A stretch of 64,000 nucleotides of DNA, taken from contig PUDQ02000034.1 of assembly GCA_002964805.2 (NCBI GenBank), positions 248,001-312,000 of the forward strand. The letters are read 5' to 3'. The stretch comes from Trametes villosa (lineage: Eukaryota; Basidiomycota; Agaricomycetes; Polyporales; Polyporaceae). Numbering within the stretch: the first letter of the stretch is position 1; every line of letters begins with the position of its first letter. The translations under genes and the position numbers were made by a program. Positions 37,212-48,101 of this stretch are shown one piece after another. The notes beneath the pieces were generated by a model. The model was not told the DNA's origin. It saw only the letters and a program-made list of their open reading frames with translations, and ran no database searches.

Positions 37212-38973
37212 ATGTCTTCCGAGCCCTCGAAATCGGCGTCCTCATCCTCGGCGTCGCCCCAAGAAGGTGCTCAGCCACCACCCGTCCCTCAATACCCCCA
37301 GCCGCCGCCGTACGGTGGCCACTACCCCCCGCCGCCAGGGCCGTACCCACCCTTCTACGCGTACCCGGTCCCCGACCCCTCACACCATGACCCGAACGCG
37401 CCCAATGGTGCCCCTACGCAACCCGTCGCGCCGTTTTTCATGGCCGTACCCCCACCCCCGCCAGGAATGGTGTACGCGTACCCAATCCCGCCCACGGCCC
37501 CTGGTACGTCAGGCACCCTCCCGCACCGCCATCCTGTCACCTCACGACATTGTATAGGCTATCCTTTTGCAGCAGGCATACCGCCGCCGCAGCCCACGCC
37601 CAAGGCGAAGCGCAAGCAAGTGAAGATGGCGGTGAGTAAGCTTATCCTGGTCATGTGTCTCTGCGGTGCGCCATCGAGATCGGTCGCCGGCCGGTGTTTC
37701 GTGAGTTCTATCATCTCGCGCGAAACACCGGTGGGCCAGGATTGGGCGGGTGCGTCATAGGAGCGACGTGATTCGGTGTGGCTATACTGGAGCGCGGTCG
37801 CACAAGGTCGACATCCCTCGCAGAAACGAAGACTGGTGGGCGTACATGTGCGACGCTTGCGCGACCACCATGTTTCAGGTTGGATTGGTGGGAGAGGAAG
37901 GCCGTGGAGAGGTATCCCGCGCTCAAATGTCACCGCTCGCCTTCTTGGTGCGATCGAGTACGTCATAAGAATGGTGCAAGGCGCTGTTTGCATGGCTTCA
38001 CTACTTCGCCCGACTTCTGCACGGTCTTCGTTACCCGTGAGCGATACTGATACATCGGCCTGTAGTGCACGAATTGTGCGAGCGCGTGTAAACGCTGCGA
38101 CGAGGCACGTCCGTGCGAGCGATGCGTCAAGTATGGTCTCGCAGAGACCTGCATTGATGGCGTGCGCAAGGAGCGCAAGAAGGGCATCAAGCGCGGCCCG
38201 TACAAGCGCAAGAATCGGAACGCGTCGGGCGAGCCGACCACTGGTGAGTGCATATACAATCATGCATACATCGTTTTCGGCTGAGATGCTGACTGTCTCA
38301 CGCAGCAGGCGAAGGCGAACAACCGGTCCCAGTGGCCCCTCCCGCCGGATACCCCATGCCTCCTGAAGGCTACCCTTTCCCGTTCGTCTATCCCCCATAC
38401 GGCTACATGCCACCGCCTGCCGATGGCCAGCCACATCCCGAGGGAGCCCCGAACGGAGCCCCGCCCGCTATGCCTCATCCAGTCTACTCCTCCTACCCTG
38501 CCATGTATCCCCACCCCTACGGCGGGTACCCCGGCGCACCTCCCATGGGCTACCCTCCGATGATTGGCGCCCCCGTCGCGACCTCTCCCAGCGGGTCTGC
38601 GAAGCCCGACTCGTCCGGCCCTGCCGCTGCCAGCACCTCCGTGTCGGCCGAGCCGACGAAGAGCAAGAAACGCTCGCGCAACAAGGGCGACGACGGCTCG
38701 CGCTCGTCGAAGAAGAGCAAGGAGGCGCCGGCGGAGAACCCGCCGTCCAGCGCCGAGGGCGAGCCCGCAGCGAAGGACCCTCCTCCCCTCGTAACTGGCG
38801 GGCGCCAGAAGGAGGATCCGCTCATAGCGATGGGGACGTCGCGCGGCTTAACGCCGTCTCAGCTGCGCCGCCCGACTGCGCACGTCACCCGCCCTGGAGA
38901 CCTCCGCCGGGGTTTTGGTGGTCGCAGCGTGGTGGTGCGTTCGCCGGTGGTCGTCCACGTGTACCTGCAATAG
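37212..38973 (+). CDS. Proline-rich Zn2Cys6 transcription factor
   Basis: Four exons: 37212-37503, 37558-37631, 38066-38243, 38309-38973, giving 402 residues. Residues 1-115 are Pro/Tyr-rich (QYPQPPPYGGHYPPPPG). A basic run (PKAKRKQVKMA) leads into the zinc cluster at Cys123, 126, 133, 139, 142 and 151 (CTNCASACKRCDEARPCERC, then VKYGLAETC), followed by RKERKKGIKRGPYKRKNR, a likely nuclear-localisation and DNA-contact segment. The rest is Pro/Tyr/Gly-rich, then Ser/Lys-rich (KKRSRNKGDDGSRSSKKSK). The acceptor of exon 4 is a CAGCAG tandem. Intron 2 is 434 nt, against 54 and 65 for the others. Residues after about 365 may be altered by an unrecognised last intron. Confidence 0.8.
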
Positions 38974-39972
38974 ATATCGCGCGTTCCCGTCCCTCGTCCC
39001 CGTCTCGGTCTCGGTCGCCCGGCCTCGGCTGCCCTCGCACGGCGCTGAACCCATCTTCACGTTCTTTGAGCACCAACAGTGTCGCGATCTCCCCCACGCC
39101 GCCCGTCGCGGCAGCCGCACGGCCGGCGATGCGGTGGGGAGCGGATGCTGTTGCTGGCCAAAAAGCTGCAGAGTGGTTTTGTTTGTGCGTCCTGCGGGCC
39201 ACACCCGCCCCGAATAGCTCGTGCGGGCTGTCGAACGATGGTCGATCTCGATCTCGCCCAGCCCCGTTATAACGCTTCTGTATGTATCCTTCCCGTGCGT
39301 CGCGATTCTTCCGTTTATGGTGCCGAGTAGGGTCTGTCTTGTGGGGCTGTGTATGTGTACGTTTACGTTTACGCTTACGTTGCCGCTTCTTCTTGTTTGC
39401 TGCGCCGCCTTCGATGTTGCGTCCTGTCGTGTAGTGATAGAACTGTGTGTCGATCGCGATCGTGTCACCCCATCTGGGGACTGCGATCGGGGTTGGCCAC
39501 GATTGGTTTTGGGTTCGATCGTGTATGCTGTCTTCCGTGTAGGAATAAATACAGTGTCTCAATTGACGTTGTAGTATTTGGTCCTTTTTAGCTTGCTTGT
39601 GTGTGTGAGTGCATGCGCAGGTGCGTCGAGCCCCGCCATGATGTTATGTATGTCTCCCCGAGAATGGCATGGTCGTCCTTACTCCGGAGTCTTACGCAGG
39701 CACCACAGTCCTTTAAGATTCCAGAGCACTCGCAAAACATGAACTGATTTGCATTTTTGCTGCGCATCGAGCACTCGCCTTAAGTTTTGCTAGAACATCA
39801 TCCCACGCGACTCGCGAGTCGCAAGCTCGGCGCCTGCCGGAAGTGAGTTTGCGAAGCGGTTGTTTGTTTCTGAAGCTCTTGCCAAACAAAGACCCGGGAC
39901 ACCGCGAGTGCAGGCGGACGCGCGCGCTGCTCCACCAAATCTTTCCAGCTCACTCTGTCTGCAACGTCCACC
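38974..39972. other. Intergenic stretch
   Basis: Probable long 3' untranslated region of the Zn2Cys6 gene, with a TACGTTTACGTT-like simple repeat near 39357-39382, followed by the MAM33 promoter. No gene is recognised. Confidence 0.5.
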
Positions 39973-41127
39973 ATGTCTGCCATCCGTGCTCTCCGTCAGC
40001 TTGCCCTCCCCTCTTCTCGCGCTCTTGCCTCGCGCGGTGCGGCCTCTGCTGCGCGCAGCGTGCTCGCGGCTCGTGTTGTCCCTGCCATCGCGTCAAGGGC
40101 GTTCTCCGTGTCCGCGCGCCGGCTCGGTGAAGGTGCATGTGAGTAGCGCATTCCTACCTACGGAGCATCATCCGGAGGGACTTTATATGCACTTTCTGAC
40201 TATATTGGCACATTAGCCGATGTTGCGCTGGCACAGAGACTTGGAGAGGAGCTGAAGTACGAGACCGAGGCTGCCGCGCCTGGCGAGCCCGAGTTCCTGA
40301 AGGCTTTCAAGGCGCAGGGCACCTGGGCTGTGCGTTTTCTTGCACTTGTATCCTCCGTGAGCGGCTGTTGAGATTGCATTCCAGATTGAGGATACTGCTG
40401 GCGCGGACGAGGTCACCCTCAGCCGGAAGTTTGGCAACGAAGAGTACGTAAACTCACTGCTTGCGCTGCTGGCTTTGGTTCTGACGTATAGTGCAGCATT
40501 CGGTTGATCTTCTCCATTGCCGACATTCAGACTGAGCAGGAGGCAGAGTTCGAGGAGGGTGAGGAGCCCGCCGAGGCCGAGGAGAGCGAGCAGCCCCTCC
40601 ACTCGTACCCCATCCGGTGCTCGTTCTCCTTCACCAAGGTCAGCATACACAACTGTTTCCTCCCGACAGCGTATGCTCATCTCTCATTGCTACTTAGGGT
40701 GGTGCGCCTGGTGCTCTGACCATCGACGCGATGTGCCAGGAGGGCACGTTCGTGATTGACAACATCTCGTACTACAACGACGCGAAGGTCGGCACCGAGC
40801 TCACCGCCGAGGCGGACTGGAAGCGCAGGGGGTACTACCTCGGCCCTCAGGTACGTTCAGCACCAATGAAGTGTCAGCTAGCGCGTACTCAACAATCACC
40901 ATACAGTTCGACACCCTCGACGTCTCGCTCCAGGACGAGTTCGACAAGTTCCTCCAGGAGCGCGGCATCAACCAGACCCTGGCTTACTTCGTCCCCGAGT
41001 ACGCTGAGCACAAGGAGCAGAAGGTCAGTCGATCCCGCTTGCGGCGTTTTACCTGTTTACCGACGACTATACCGTGTAGGAGTACGTCCAGTGGCTCAAG
41101 AACGTCAAGGACTTCGTCGAGGTCTAA
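39973..41127 (+). CDS. MAM33: Mitochondrial acidic matrix protein Mam33 / p32 (C1QBP family)
   Basis: Seven exons: 39973-40138, 40217-40329, 40385-40443, 40497-40638, 40698-40850, 40907-41023, 41080-41127, giving 265 residues. The N-terminal 50 residues form an Arg/Ala/Ser-rich mitochondrial targeting sequence without acidic residues (MSAIRALRQLALPSSRALAS, ending near SRAFSVSARR). The p32 fold follows: LAQRLGEELKYE, VTLSRKFGNEDIRLIFSIAD, an acidic loop (EEGEEPAEAEESE), YPIRCSFSFTK, EGTFVIDNISYY, YLGPQFDTLDVSLQDEFDKFLQERGI and a C-terminal helix (EYVQWLKNVKDFVEV). The family forms negatively charged trimers in the matrix linked to mitochondrial translation and respiration. Confidence 0.95.
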
Positions 41128-41719
41128 GACTTCAACCGTCTCGCTCCGACTCCCTACTACCACCCTTAGCTTAGATGGATCCATAGGCCATGACCCGCCC
41201 AAAATGTGCTCTATAATCGTACGTACGTAGATCTGCCCATTCGATACTTAATACACACCCTCCTCGTTATCTGGAACCCCCCGCTGAGTGCAGCAACCGC
41301 CCACACGACACCATGCGCGCATACTCGGTCTTGATTCGACCACACGTCGGCGAGCCGCTCTCGCTGGCGTAGCGAAGGAAGCAGGTAAGTGGTGATCGCG
41401 ACAACGAAAGCGGCTGACTATACATGCTGTACATGGGTAACGATAGCGAACTTAAGGAATGCGCGTGCTGTAAGCTGTTCGGGCGAGTCGTCCTAGTATA
41501 ATCACCTATGAAACAATCGGGATCCCGATCGCTCGAAGCGAAGAACGCCGTCCAGCCCTCGCAGCCCGACCGGTGCTCCTCGTGGGCGGATGCGCGCCGT
41601 CCGGGCGCGACGCTGCTGGAGGTGTTGCTCGACGTTCAAGGCCTCTGTCGATAGCTTAGACCGGCCTGTGGTCCCGGGGAAACCCTCCGTGTCGCCAACC
41701 TCTCGTTCCGTTCCGCGAA
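41128..41719. other. Convergent intergenic stretch
   Basis: 3' flanks of MAM33 and of the first DUF6533 gene. Nothing else is recognised. Confidence 0.5.
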
Positions 41720-43682
41720 CTACGGCTCTCCAGAAAGGTCTTCAAACCGGACAGTCGACGGCGTCTCCGGGAGCTCAATATCCACCGGATGGTGCAGGTC
41801 CGCAAACAGCGGGTCCGCGGCCGTCCGCAGCGTGTCCGCCTCCGTCTCGTCCGTCTCGTCCGTCCCGTCCGTCTCCCACGTCCCGCCGCTCCACCCGCTG
41901 CCCGTGCTGAATCCGCGTGCATGGCGCTTGAACGTGTCGAGCGGCGCGCCCATGTTGCCGACGACGCTCGTGGAGAAGCGGAGGCGCGAGAGCTCGGCGC
42001 CGCCGGGCGCGAGCGTGTCGGCGTCGGTGTACGCCGAGTCCGCGTGCGAGCGGAGCGTGTCCGCGAGGTAGACGCCGCGCAGGTCGAGCATGAAGCGGCA
42101 GGAGAAGATGACGGTGAAGCTGCGGGACCGGGAAGGCCGGGGTGCGCGTCAGTACTGGGGAGTCGGACGGAGGGGGGAACGAGAGGGAGGGAGGGACGTA
42201 CACTTGGTCGAAGTAGGGCCAGACGTCCCAAAGAACGAAAGACTGGAGAGCAGGAAAGGGTGAGTAGAGTGGTAGGGCGGCAACTCAAGGTTCCATGACT
42301 AACATTCCCGACCTAGCAGGGTCCGGGCGTTAGCTGCGGTGCACAGCGCGGATCTGTAGGCGCACTCACCGACACGGAGACGATCCCGCAAATCTGGATG
42401 ACCAAGATGATGCTAGCAAATCCGAAAGCCCACAGCTCAGCATGGCAGGAAGCCTTATGCCCCGGTCGGAGACTCACAGGAAGTAAATCGTCCCTAAGGC
42501 CAGTCAGCCTCGTTCATCAGGTGGGGGGAGAGAACCGCTCACCATCGCGGAGAAGGAGCGTCACCAGCGGCGTGCGCAGCCCCAGCCGGCGCGACTCCCG
42601 CTGCATACCGAGGGTGCGCAGCCAGGTCAAGACGAGGACGGTTGCGTCGAGCGCGAGCCCTGCAGCACGCGAAGCGATACCCACTGAACGGCAACTAGGT
42701 CAGCTCCGTGCCGCAAAAGAAAAGACTCGTCATCGCGGCTGCTCACATCTATGACAAGCCGTGAGTGTCTGGCGCGGGATTACGGCAGAGACCTGACTCA
42801 CTGTGCATACAGCGCGTTGTCGATAACGGCCCCGCAGCCGAAGAGCGGCCCTCCGAAAGCGATTGGGGTGTAATGTGCCTGGTTGTACTAGTAGAGGTGC
42901 AGGGTAAGCAGGATTTTCAACCGACAGGCAGGCTTCTCGACTAGTCACTCACGATACTCAGGATGGGTCTGACAGGTGTAAGGATGGCAAGGAGGGTGAC
43001 AGGAAACCAACCCCTCCCCCAGATTCCGCGAGCTCGGAGCATCAGGAACACTGAGCATAGCGCGAACGTGGTTAGTGCGAGGCAGTCGGTCTGGTATGTG
43101 GTGCAGAAGGCCCACCTCCGAACATGAGATAGCTGATGTCCGTGAGGACGTCGTCTAACCGTAGAACGGGGACGCAGCTGTAAAAAGATGTCAATCCTGA
43201 CATATCAACCACATAACCACATATACATGCCTCTGAGAAACATGACGTGAGTTGCTATAGCCTGGTCAAAATATGTAATCGCCCACTAACCTCATCCTCC
43301 ACCGTCGGGAGAAACACGCTGACCAACAGCACTATCCGCTCCGCAACGGCCACATAGCGCGTAATGAGGAAAACGGCGGTCGCCCCCGTAAACCGCCTGC
43401 GCCATATCCGCTGCACCTCGCTCGTGAATGTCATGAACGTGTCCGCGAAGAGGAGGGCTGCGCCGTCCGCTCGATCATCCATAGGTGCAAACATCACGAA
43501 ATAGCGCGACGCTTACCCGACGACGCGATGATGCAATAGTTTTCGACCAAACTGTGTGCATCCGCGAGGACGTTAATAGGTCTCAGATCTCGATGGAGTA
43601 GTAGGAGCGGTGCTGCTCACACTCTGCCGTAGGCGGCGTATATCTCCTGGGTGAGGTCCCCGTCCGCGTCGTCGGAAGACAT
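41720..43682 (-). CDS. DUF6533 multi-pass membrane protein A, with two 2-nt microexons
   Basis: Thirteen exons: 43682-43621, 43551-43517, 43457-43291, 43232-43231, 43177-43116, 43050-42953, 42887-42802, 42748-42747, 42683-42543, 42493-42478, 42412-42370, 42242-42202, 42119-41720, giving 384 residues. The N-terminal DUF6533 block is clear (ENYCIIASSALLFADTFMTF, EVQRIWRRRFTGATAVFLITRY). Later parts: SCVPVLRLDDVLTDISYLMFG, MLRARGIWGRGW, LGIASRAAGLALDATVLVLTW, TPLVTLLLRDGTIYF, SFVLWDVWPYFDQVFTVIF and SVVGNMGAPLDTF, then an acidic tail. About seven membrane helices are expected. The function of the family is unknown. The reading frame closes only with microexons AG and AT; the intron after the first has a GC donor. 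Tandem paralogue of the next gene. Confidence 0.85.
42747..42748 (-). other. 2-nt microexon AT in DUF6533 gene A
   Basis: It lies between acceptor GTCATAG and donor GTGAGC, with introns of 53 and 63 nt. It joins CA to TG, giving Gln-Leu before GIASR, and moves the frame from phase 2 to phase 1 as the next exon needs. Confidence 0.82.
43231..43232 (-). other. 2-nt microexon AG in DUF6533 gene A (GC donor follows)
   Basis: It lies between acceptor TTTCTCAG and donor GCATGT, with flanking introns of 58 and 53 nt. It joins GAG to C|TGC to give Glu-Ser-Cys. The same AG exon occurs at the same place in paralogues B and C. Confidence 0.75.
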
Positions 43683-44642
43683 GGCGACCTGAGCTGTTCC
43701 CCTTCCGACGGGGGCCGCCTGCTACGTAGCAACGGCAGTAGGGCGCGGTATTGGCCGGGTGCAAGTGAGTGGAGGGCTTATCAGTGTTCCAAGGACGCAG
43801 CTCTTATAAGACGCGTCTTGTTCGCGCAATCTTGCATCGAGCGTCTCTGCCGCGGAGAACGGGGAAAGAGAGCAGAAGAGGGGGAGCTAACCGCATTCGC
43901 TCTGGGCTGCCCTGCTGTGCCGCGTCGTGATGAGCCGGCTAAATGCTGGCGGAGGTATGTATGTAAGCAGCGCTTCAAAGTCGCTTCTCCGGGCTCCCTT
44001 GCCTTCTGAATCTCACGAGGCGCATCAGGACGGAGGATCTTGCTCATGCCTTTTTGGTCACGCCAGGCAACCTCAAGGCGCGGTGCCTGTACAAAAGAAT
44101 CGCCTTAAGAGGTTAGTCCCAATCATCTCCGCGGTGCGCGCCCCGAAGCATCTGAATCAACGCCTGCGGGGAAAACCACAGTGACATATCATCAGCGTTG
44201 ACAAGAGGGCGCGTTGCGGTACTCTACCGCAACTGCCCCACCGACACACATCGTGTGCTTGTATTACAAGGCGGTCGCAGCGAAGAGCCCGGATATCAAC
44301 AATCGGTCTCCTATCTATATCCTACATAACAACGCCTAGGCTGACAACCGCGCAGAGTGCGACCTACTGAGGGCACGACTGTACTCGTCGGCTTGCCTCA
44401 AGTCCGTATGCCCCGCCGCCCATATTCTCGTGATGCGCCCGCTCCAGCATATGTCCGGACCCGTGCCCGAGTCCAGCGCGTGTCGCGCCACAGCGTCCGG
44501 TATAAACCGGAAGTTGACGCACCACCGCTGCAGCGCCCTGCGCGCACTCCCATGCCCTCTATCGCCCACAGAGTCTCGGCGCAGTGCTTGCGTGTCTCGG
44601 CGCTCTGTGGCGCACGACGATCCCCCTCCGCATCCGAGGTGC
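43683..44642. other. Spacer between the tandem DUF6533 genes
   Basis: Promoter of gene A and 3' flank of gene B. No gene is recognised. Confidence 0.5.
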
Positions 44643-46559
44643 CTACGGTATATGATGGGCGGTCGTGTGGGCGTCCGGGAGCTCGATGCTCGCCGGGTGA
44701 TGCAGCCCTGCCAAGAGCGGGTCCCTCGCGACCTCCAGCGTCTCGTCCGCGAAGTCGGTGCTGGAGTCGCCGTCGGTGGTGGTGTCCGCGCTGTGTTCCT
44801 TCGCGCCCACACCGAACGTGTCCAGCGGCGCGCCCATGTTCCCGACGACGCTCGAGGAGAAGCGGATGGTGGAGAAGTACGCGGGTGACGAGGGGTCCTC
44901 GGGGCTCTGGCCGGCCGGGCCCGAGTCCGTGCTGCGGTCGCTGAGGTAGACTCCGCGGAGACTGAGCATGAACCGGCACGTAAAGATCACGGTGAACCTG
45001 TGATAATGGTTGTGGTGAGCGTCTCGTCAATGTTTCGGCCGATGTAGCAGCGTACACTTGGTCGAAGTAGGGCCAGACGTCCCAGAGGATGAAGGACTGA
45101 AATCGCCGCAGAGGCAAGGTCAGCGGGTAACCTTGTGTCATACCAGCGGAGTTGAGCTTACACTTCCGACCTACGCGAAAGAGGACATTCAGCATCTTTG
45201 CTTTACACTCGGTGCGAATGTGAACTTACCACGGTGGCAACGATGCTGAAGAGCTGGACAAACAATATGATCCTGGCCGGTGAAATATAGGTAACCGAGT
45301 TGAGCCCAAACGCGACTCTTAGGGTACTCACACGAAGTATATTGTACCTGAAACGAATCAGTCAGTACGTGCGTCCAATCTGCGAACAACATGCACAGTG
45401 CTCACCATCACGGAGAAGGAGCGTCACGAGCGGTGTGTTCATCCCAAGCCTATGGGACTCCCTCTTGATGCTCAACGTCCGTATCCAGGTCAAGACAAGG
45501 ACGAATGTGTCGATAGTGAGGGCAGCGGACCGCGAAGTGATTCCCACTGCGCAGGAGCCTCCAGTCAGCCGCAGCCGCAGACGTCATTAAGCATGAACCT
45601 ACGCCTGCGAGAGCCGTCAATGGCGTATCAGTATCTCTGCCACGACGCCGGAACTTTGACAGACTCACGATCGAATCATGTTGGGTGTCAAATCAAACGA
45701 CGCCCCGCACCCGTATAATGGTGCACCGAAGGCTATAGGGACGTAATGCGCCTGAACGTACTGCGCACGAGTGCGTCAGCCGTGATACGTGGGGTTACGA
45801 CGAGCGATGCGGGTACGCACTATGGTGATGATCGTTCGGACAGGAGTCAGGAGAGCGAGGAACAATATGGGTAGCCACCCTTGCCCCCAGATCCCTCGCG
45901 TGCGGAGCATCATGAAAACTAATGCGATGTACTCAATCAGTGAACGGGTTCCTGCAAACGCTGCGTACGAATGCTTACCTCCGAACATAAGGTAGCTGAT
46001 GTCCGTCAGCGCATCGTCCATGCGCAACACTGGCACGCAGCTGAGTGATAGAGTTAAGCCACATTACTCGACATATAGGAAGGATGAACGAACCTCTGTC
46101 GCAGTCCGCATGACGTTCAGGATCACCTCTCTCACGAACGACCCTGTAGAAGCATGGGCTGACCTTGTCGAGTACCGTCGGCAAGCATACGCTGACGACG
46201 AGTACTATCCGTTCTGCGACCGCGACATATCTCGTGACGAGAAAGACCGCTGTGGCTCCCGAGAACCGTCTGCGCCATATGCGTTGGACTTCATCCGTGA
46301 ACGTGATGATCGTGTCTGCAAAGAGGAGCACTAGTGCAAGGAGACATCTTAGCATCCCGACGGGCTGGCTGAAGCATGGGCTTACCCGAAGATGCAATGA
46401 TGCAATAATTCTCGACGAATCTGCCAGCGACGCGTCGTCAGCCCAATGTTTCGACAAGCGGGAGGAGCCATGCCCTATGGCATTGCGACTGGGAGGCACT
46501 CACATCCGGTCGTATGCCGCCACAATCTCCTGCGTCAGGTCCCCATCGTCGGAAGACAT
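44643..46559 (-). CDS. DUF6533 multi-pass membrane protein B, with two 2-nt microexons
   Basis: Thirteen exons: 46559-46504, 46420-46386, 46330-46164, 46095-46094, 46040-45979, 45918-45821, 45760-45669, 45604-45603, 45546-45406, 45347-45332, 45272-45230, 45096-45056, 44997-44643, giving 369 residues. Nine coding exons have exactly the same length as in gene A (35, 167, 2, 62, 98, 2, 141, 16, 43) and exon 12 too (41). The N-terminus reads MSSDDGDLTQEIVAAYDRIF, then ENYCIIASSVLLFADTIITF and EVQRIWRRRFSGATAVFLVTRY. The tail carries SVVGNMGAPLDTF like A. Identity with A is high in the first 90 residues and lower in the acidic C-terminus. Without the 2-nt exons the gene would look frameshifted twice. 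Confidence 0.85.
45603..45604 (-). other. 2-nt microexon GC in DUF6533 gene B
   Basis: It lies between acceptor CTCGCAG and donor GTAGGT, with introns of 58 and 56 nt. It gives Ser-Leu before GITSR, matching QLGIASR in gene A. Confidence 0.82.
46094..46095 (-). other. 2-nt microexon AG in DUF6533 gene B
   Basis: It lies between acceptor GCGACAG and donor GTTCGT, with introns of 68 and 53 nt. It gives Lys-Ser-Cys (DKSCVPVLRM), matching ESCVPVLRL in gene A. Confidence 0.82.
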
Positions 46560-47455
46560 CGCGTATGCTACAGAAAGCACCGCAGCCTGTCAGGCCTCAG
46601 GACGCAGCTTCCCCCTTGTTGTTAAGTATCCACGGTGCGGTGCGTAGCGCGGACGCGGTCCCGCAAGGACGGCTTATCAGAGTTTCACGCTGGGTCACCC
46701 GCCATTTCAAACGGAGGATAGCTCACCGCACCGTGCAGGAATCCGGTCCCAAGAGCTTCCGCGAAGAAGCGCAGCGCACCCGTGCCACCCCCGCCGTGCC
46801 TTCGCCGGGACCGTTCAGCCAGCGCACCGCCGGCCGCGCTCGGAGGGATCGTCGTGCGCTGTGTGCTGGGTGTTGATGGGAGGGACCTAGAAACCTTGGC
46901 GGCGATGCAGGCCATTTCGCCTTGGCGCCGGGTTCTAGCCTCGATGTGCAAAGATTTCGGCGTGCTGACGATGTTTGCCACGTACCTTGTCATGATCCTG
47001 AGGGTACATAGGCCCTGGATCAGGGTTTCCGCGCGATCCACAATTACATGGTCTCAACAAACCTTCAAGAATGTGTGTAGGTCGCCGGAGGCGGTACGCA
47101 GAATACAACGAGGCCCAAGCGTGGGTAAGAGGCACTGCGAGGATCGGACCCTGGGCTGAACTTGAGTGGAGTTTGCGGATTTTGGAGGGGGCTACGCTGC
47201 ACTGCCAAAGGGATGGCATACCATACCGTCATGCGCGAAGTACTGCCGTTGCCGTAGCACCGTGATATTGTCGGACGCGGACGCTGGAGAATGGAAGCAC
47301 TTACGAGAGGCACACTGAGAACGCCAGTACACGGCAAGATGCGCGCAAGTTAGAAGTCGATGCGCTGATGGCGAGATCAACATGTTGTGGAGTGTGGAGA
47401 TACGGGCGCAACGCGCAGCCCGCGGGGAACACATATATTAGCACCGATCAAGCGC
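46560..47455. other. Intergenic stretch
   Basis: Promoter of DUF6533 gene B and 3' flank of the small membrane-protein gene. No gene recognised. Confidence 0.5.
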
Positions 47456-48101
47456 CTAGTATAGAGGGGAATAAGCAACACCGAGGCAGAGTTCACCGGA
47501 TGCCTGCGACGCGCCCTGAGAGGGCATCGCGATGACCATCGCCACCCTGAACTCGATGGGCTCCGGGTCCGGCGTGATCGTGGTCGCGGGCGAGGATGCT
47601 CGCGAGAACATAGTGAAGGATGACGGTTTGGTTTTGGAAAAGGAAGTGGAAAGGGAGGCATCGTCTTGCGAAAGCTCGGAGAGGGAATGCCAGCGCTTTT
47701 GGTCGAGTTCTGAGGCATAGTCTACCGAGACGGGCTAGAGCAGAATGAGCGAGGGAACATTGCACTGCACATTCCGATACAAAACTCACCGAGAGCCTAC
47801 CCCATCCGGTCGTGTGAGGGTCTTTCGAGTCATGAGGGAAGCTCAGCGCGACGTCTGAAAGTGTCGGTTTTGTATCGCGGTCGCCTATGAGCACCACGCG
47901 AGGCACGCCTCTCCTGCTGCGCCGAATGCGCGAGGCGATCCACCAGAAGAGAATCGCGGCCGCGCTAATGATCACGACGGCCACCAACGCAGCGACGACG
48001 GGGGACGTATGAGTGCTTGTCGGGTGGCCACCCACGCTGCTACCCTGAGGAGGGTCGGGGCGGCCGCCGCTCTTGTCGCCGTCGGTCGATCCGGTAACCA
48101 T
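47456..48101 (-). CDS. Small single-pass membrane protein with C-terminal RVA-IAMP motif, copy 1
   Basis: Two exons: 48101-47801 and 47721-47456, giving 188 residues. After about 32 residues rich in Gly/Ser/Thr comes one membrane helix (SPVVAALVAVVIISAAAILFWWIA) with a basic stop-transfer (SRIRRSRRGV). A Ser-rich cytosolic part then ends with PEPIEFRVAMVIAMPSQGAS and a short hydrophobic tail (LCLGVAYSPLY). The C-terminal motif RVA-VIAMP recurs in the gene at 56009 (RVALAIAMP), which shares the same layout. I recall this motif from hypothetical basidiomycete membrane proteins; no function is known. The donor G|GTAGGC is chosen because it gives the frame of this motif; a nearby GTGAGT donor gives another frame. 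Confidence 0.68.

Noticed and set aside
37559..38434. 291-codon minus-strand frame antisense to the Zn2Cys6 gene
   Set aside because: It overlaps an exon and the long intron of a well-supported gene, has no family signature and no splice logic.
46096..46163. A larger middle exon in gene B (coding VILNVMRTATE...) instead of the AG microexon
   Set aside because: It is phase-compatible if the donor at about 46063 is used, but gene A gives an unrelated sequence there and gene C has no room for it. The AG microexon aligns in all three. It remains the main rival model.
44643..46559. Reading DUF6533 gene B as a frameshifted pseudogene
   Set aside because: The two apparent frameshifts fall at places where genes A and C also need a 2-nt exon, with consensus splice sites on both sides. 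The whole frame then closes to 370 codons.
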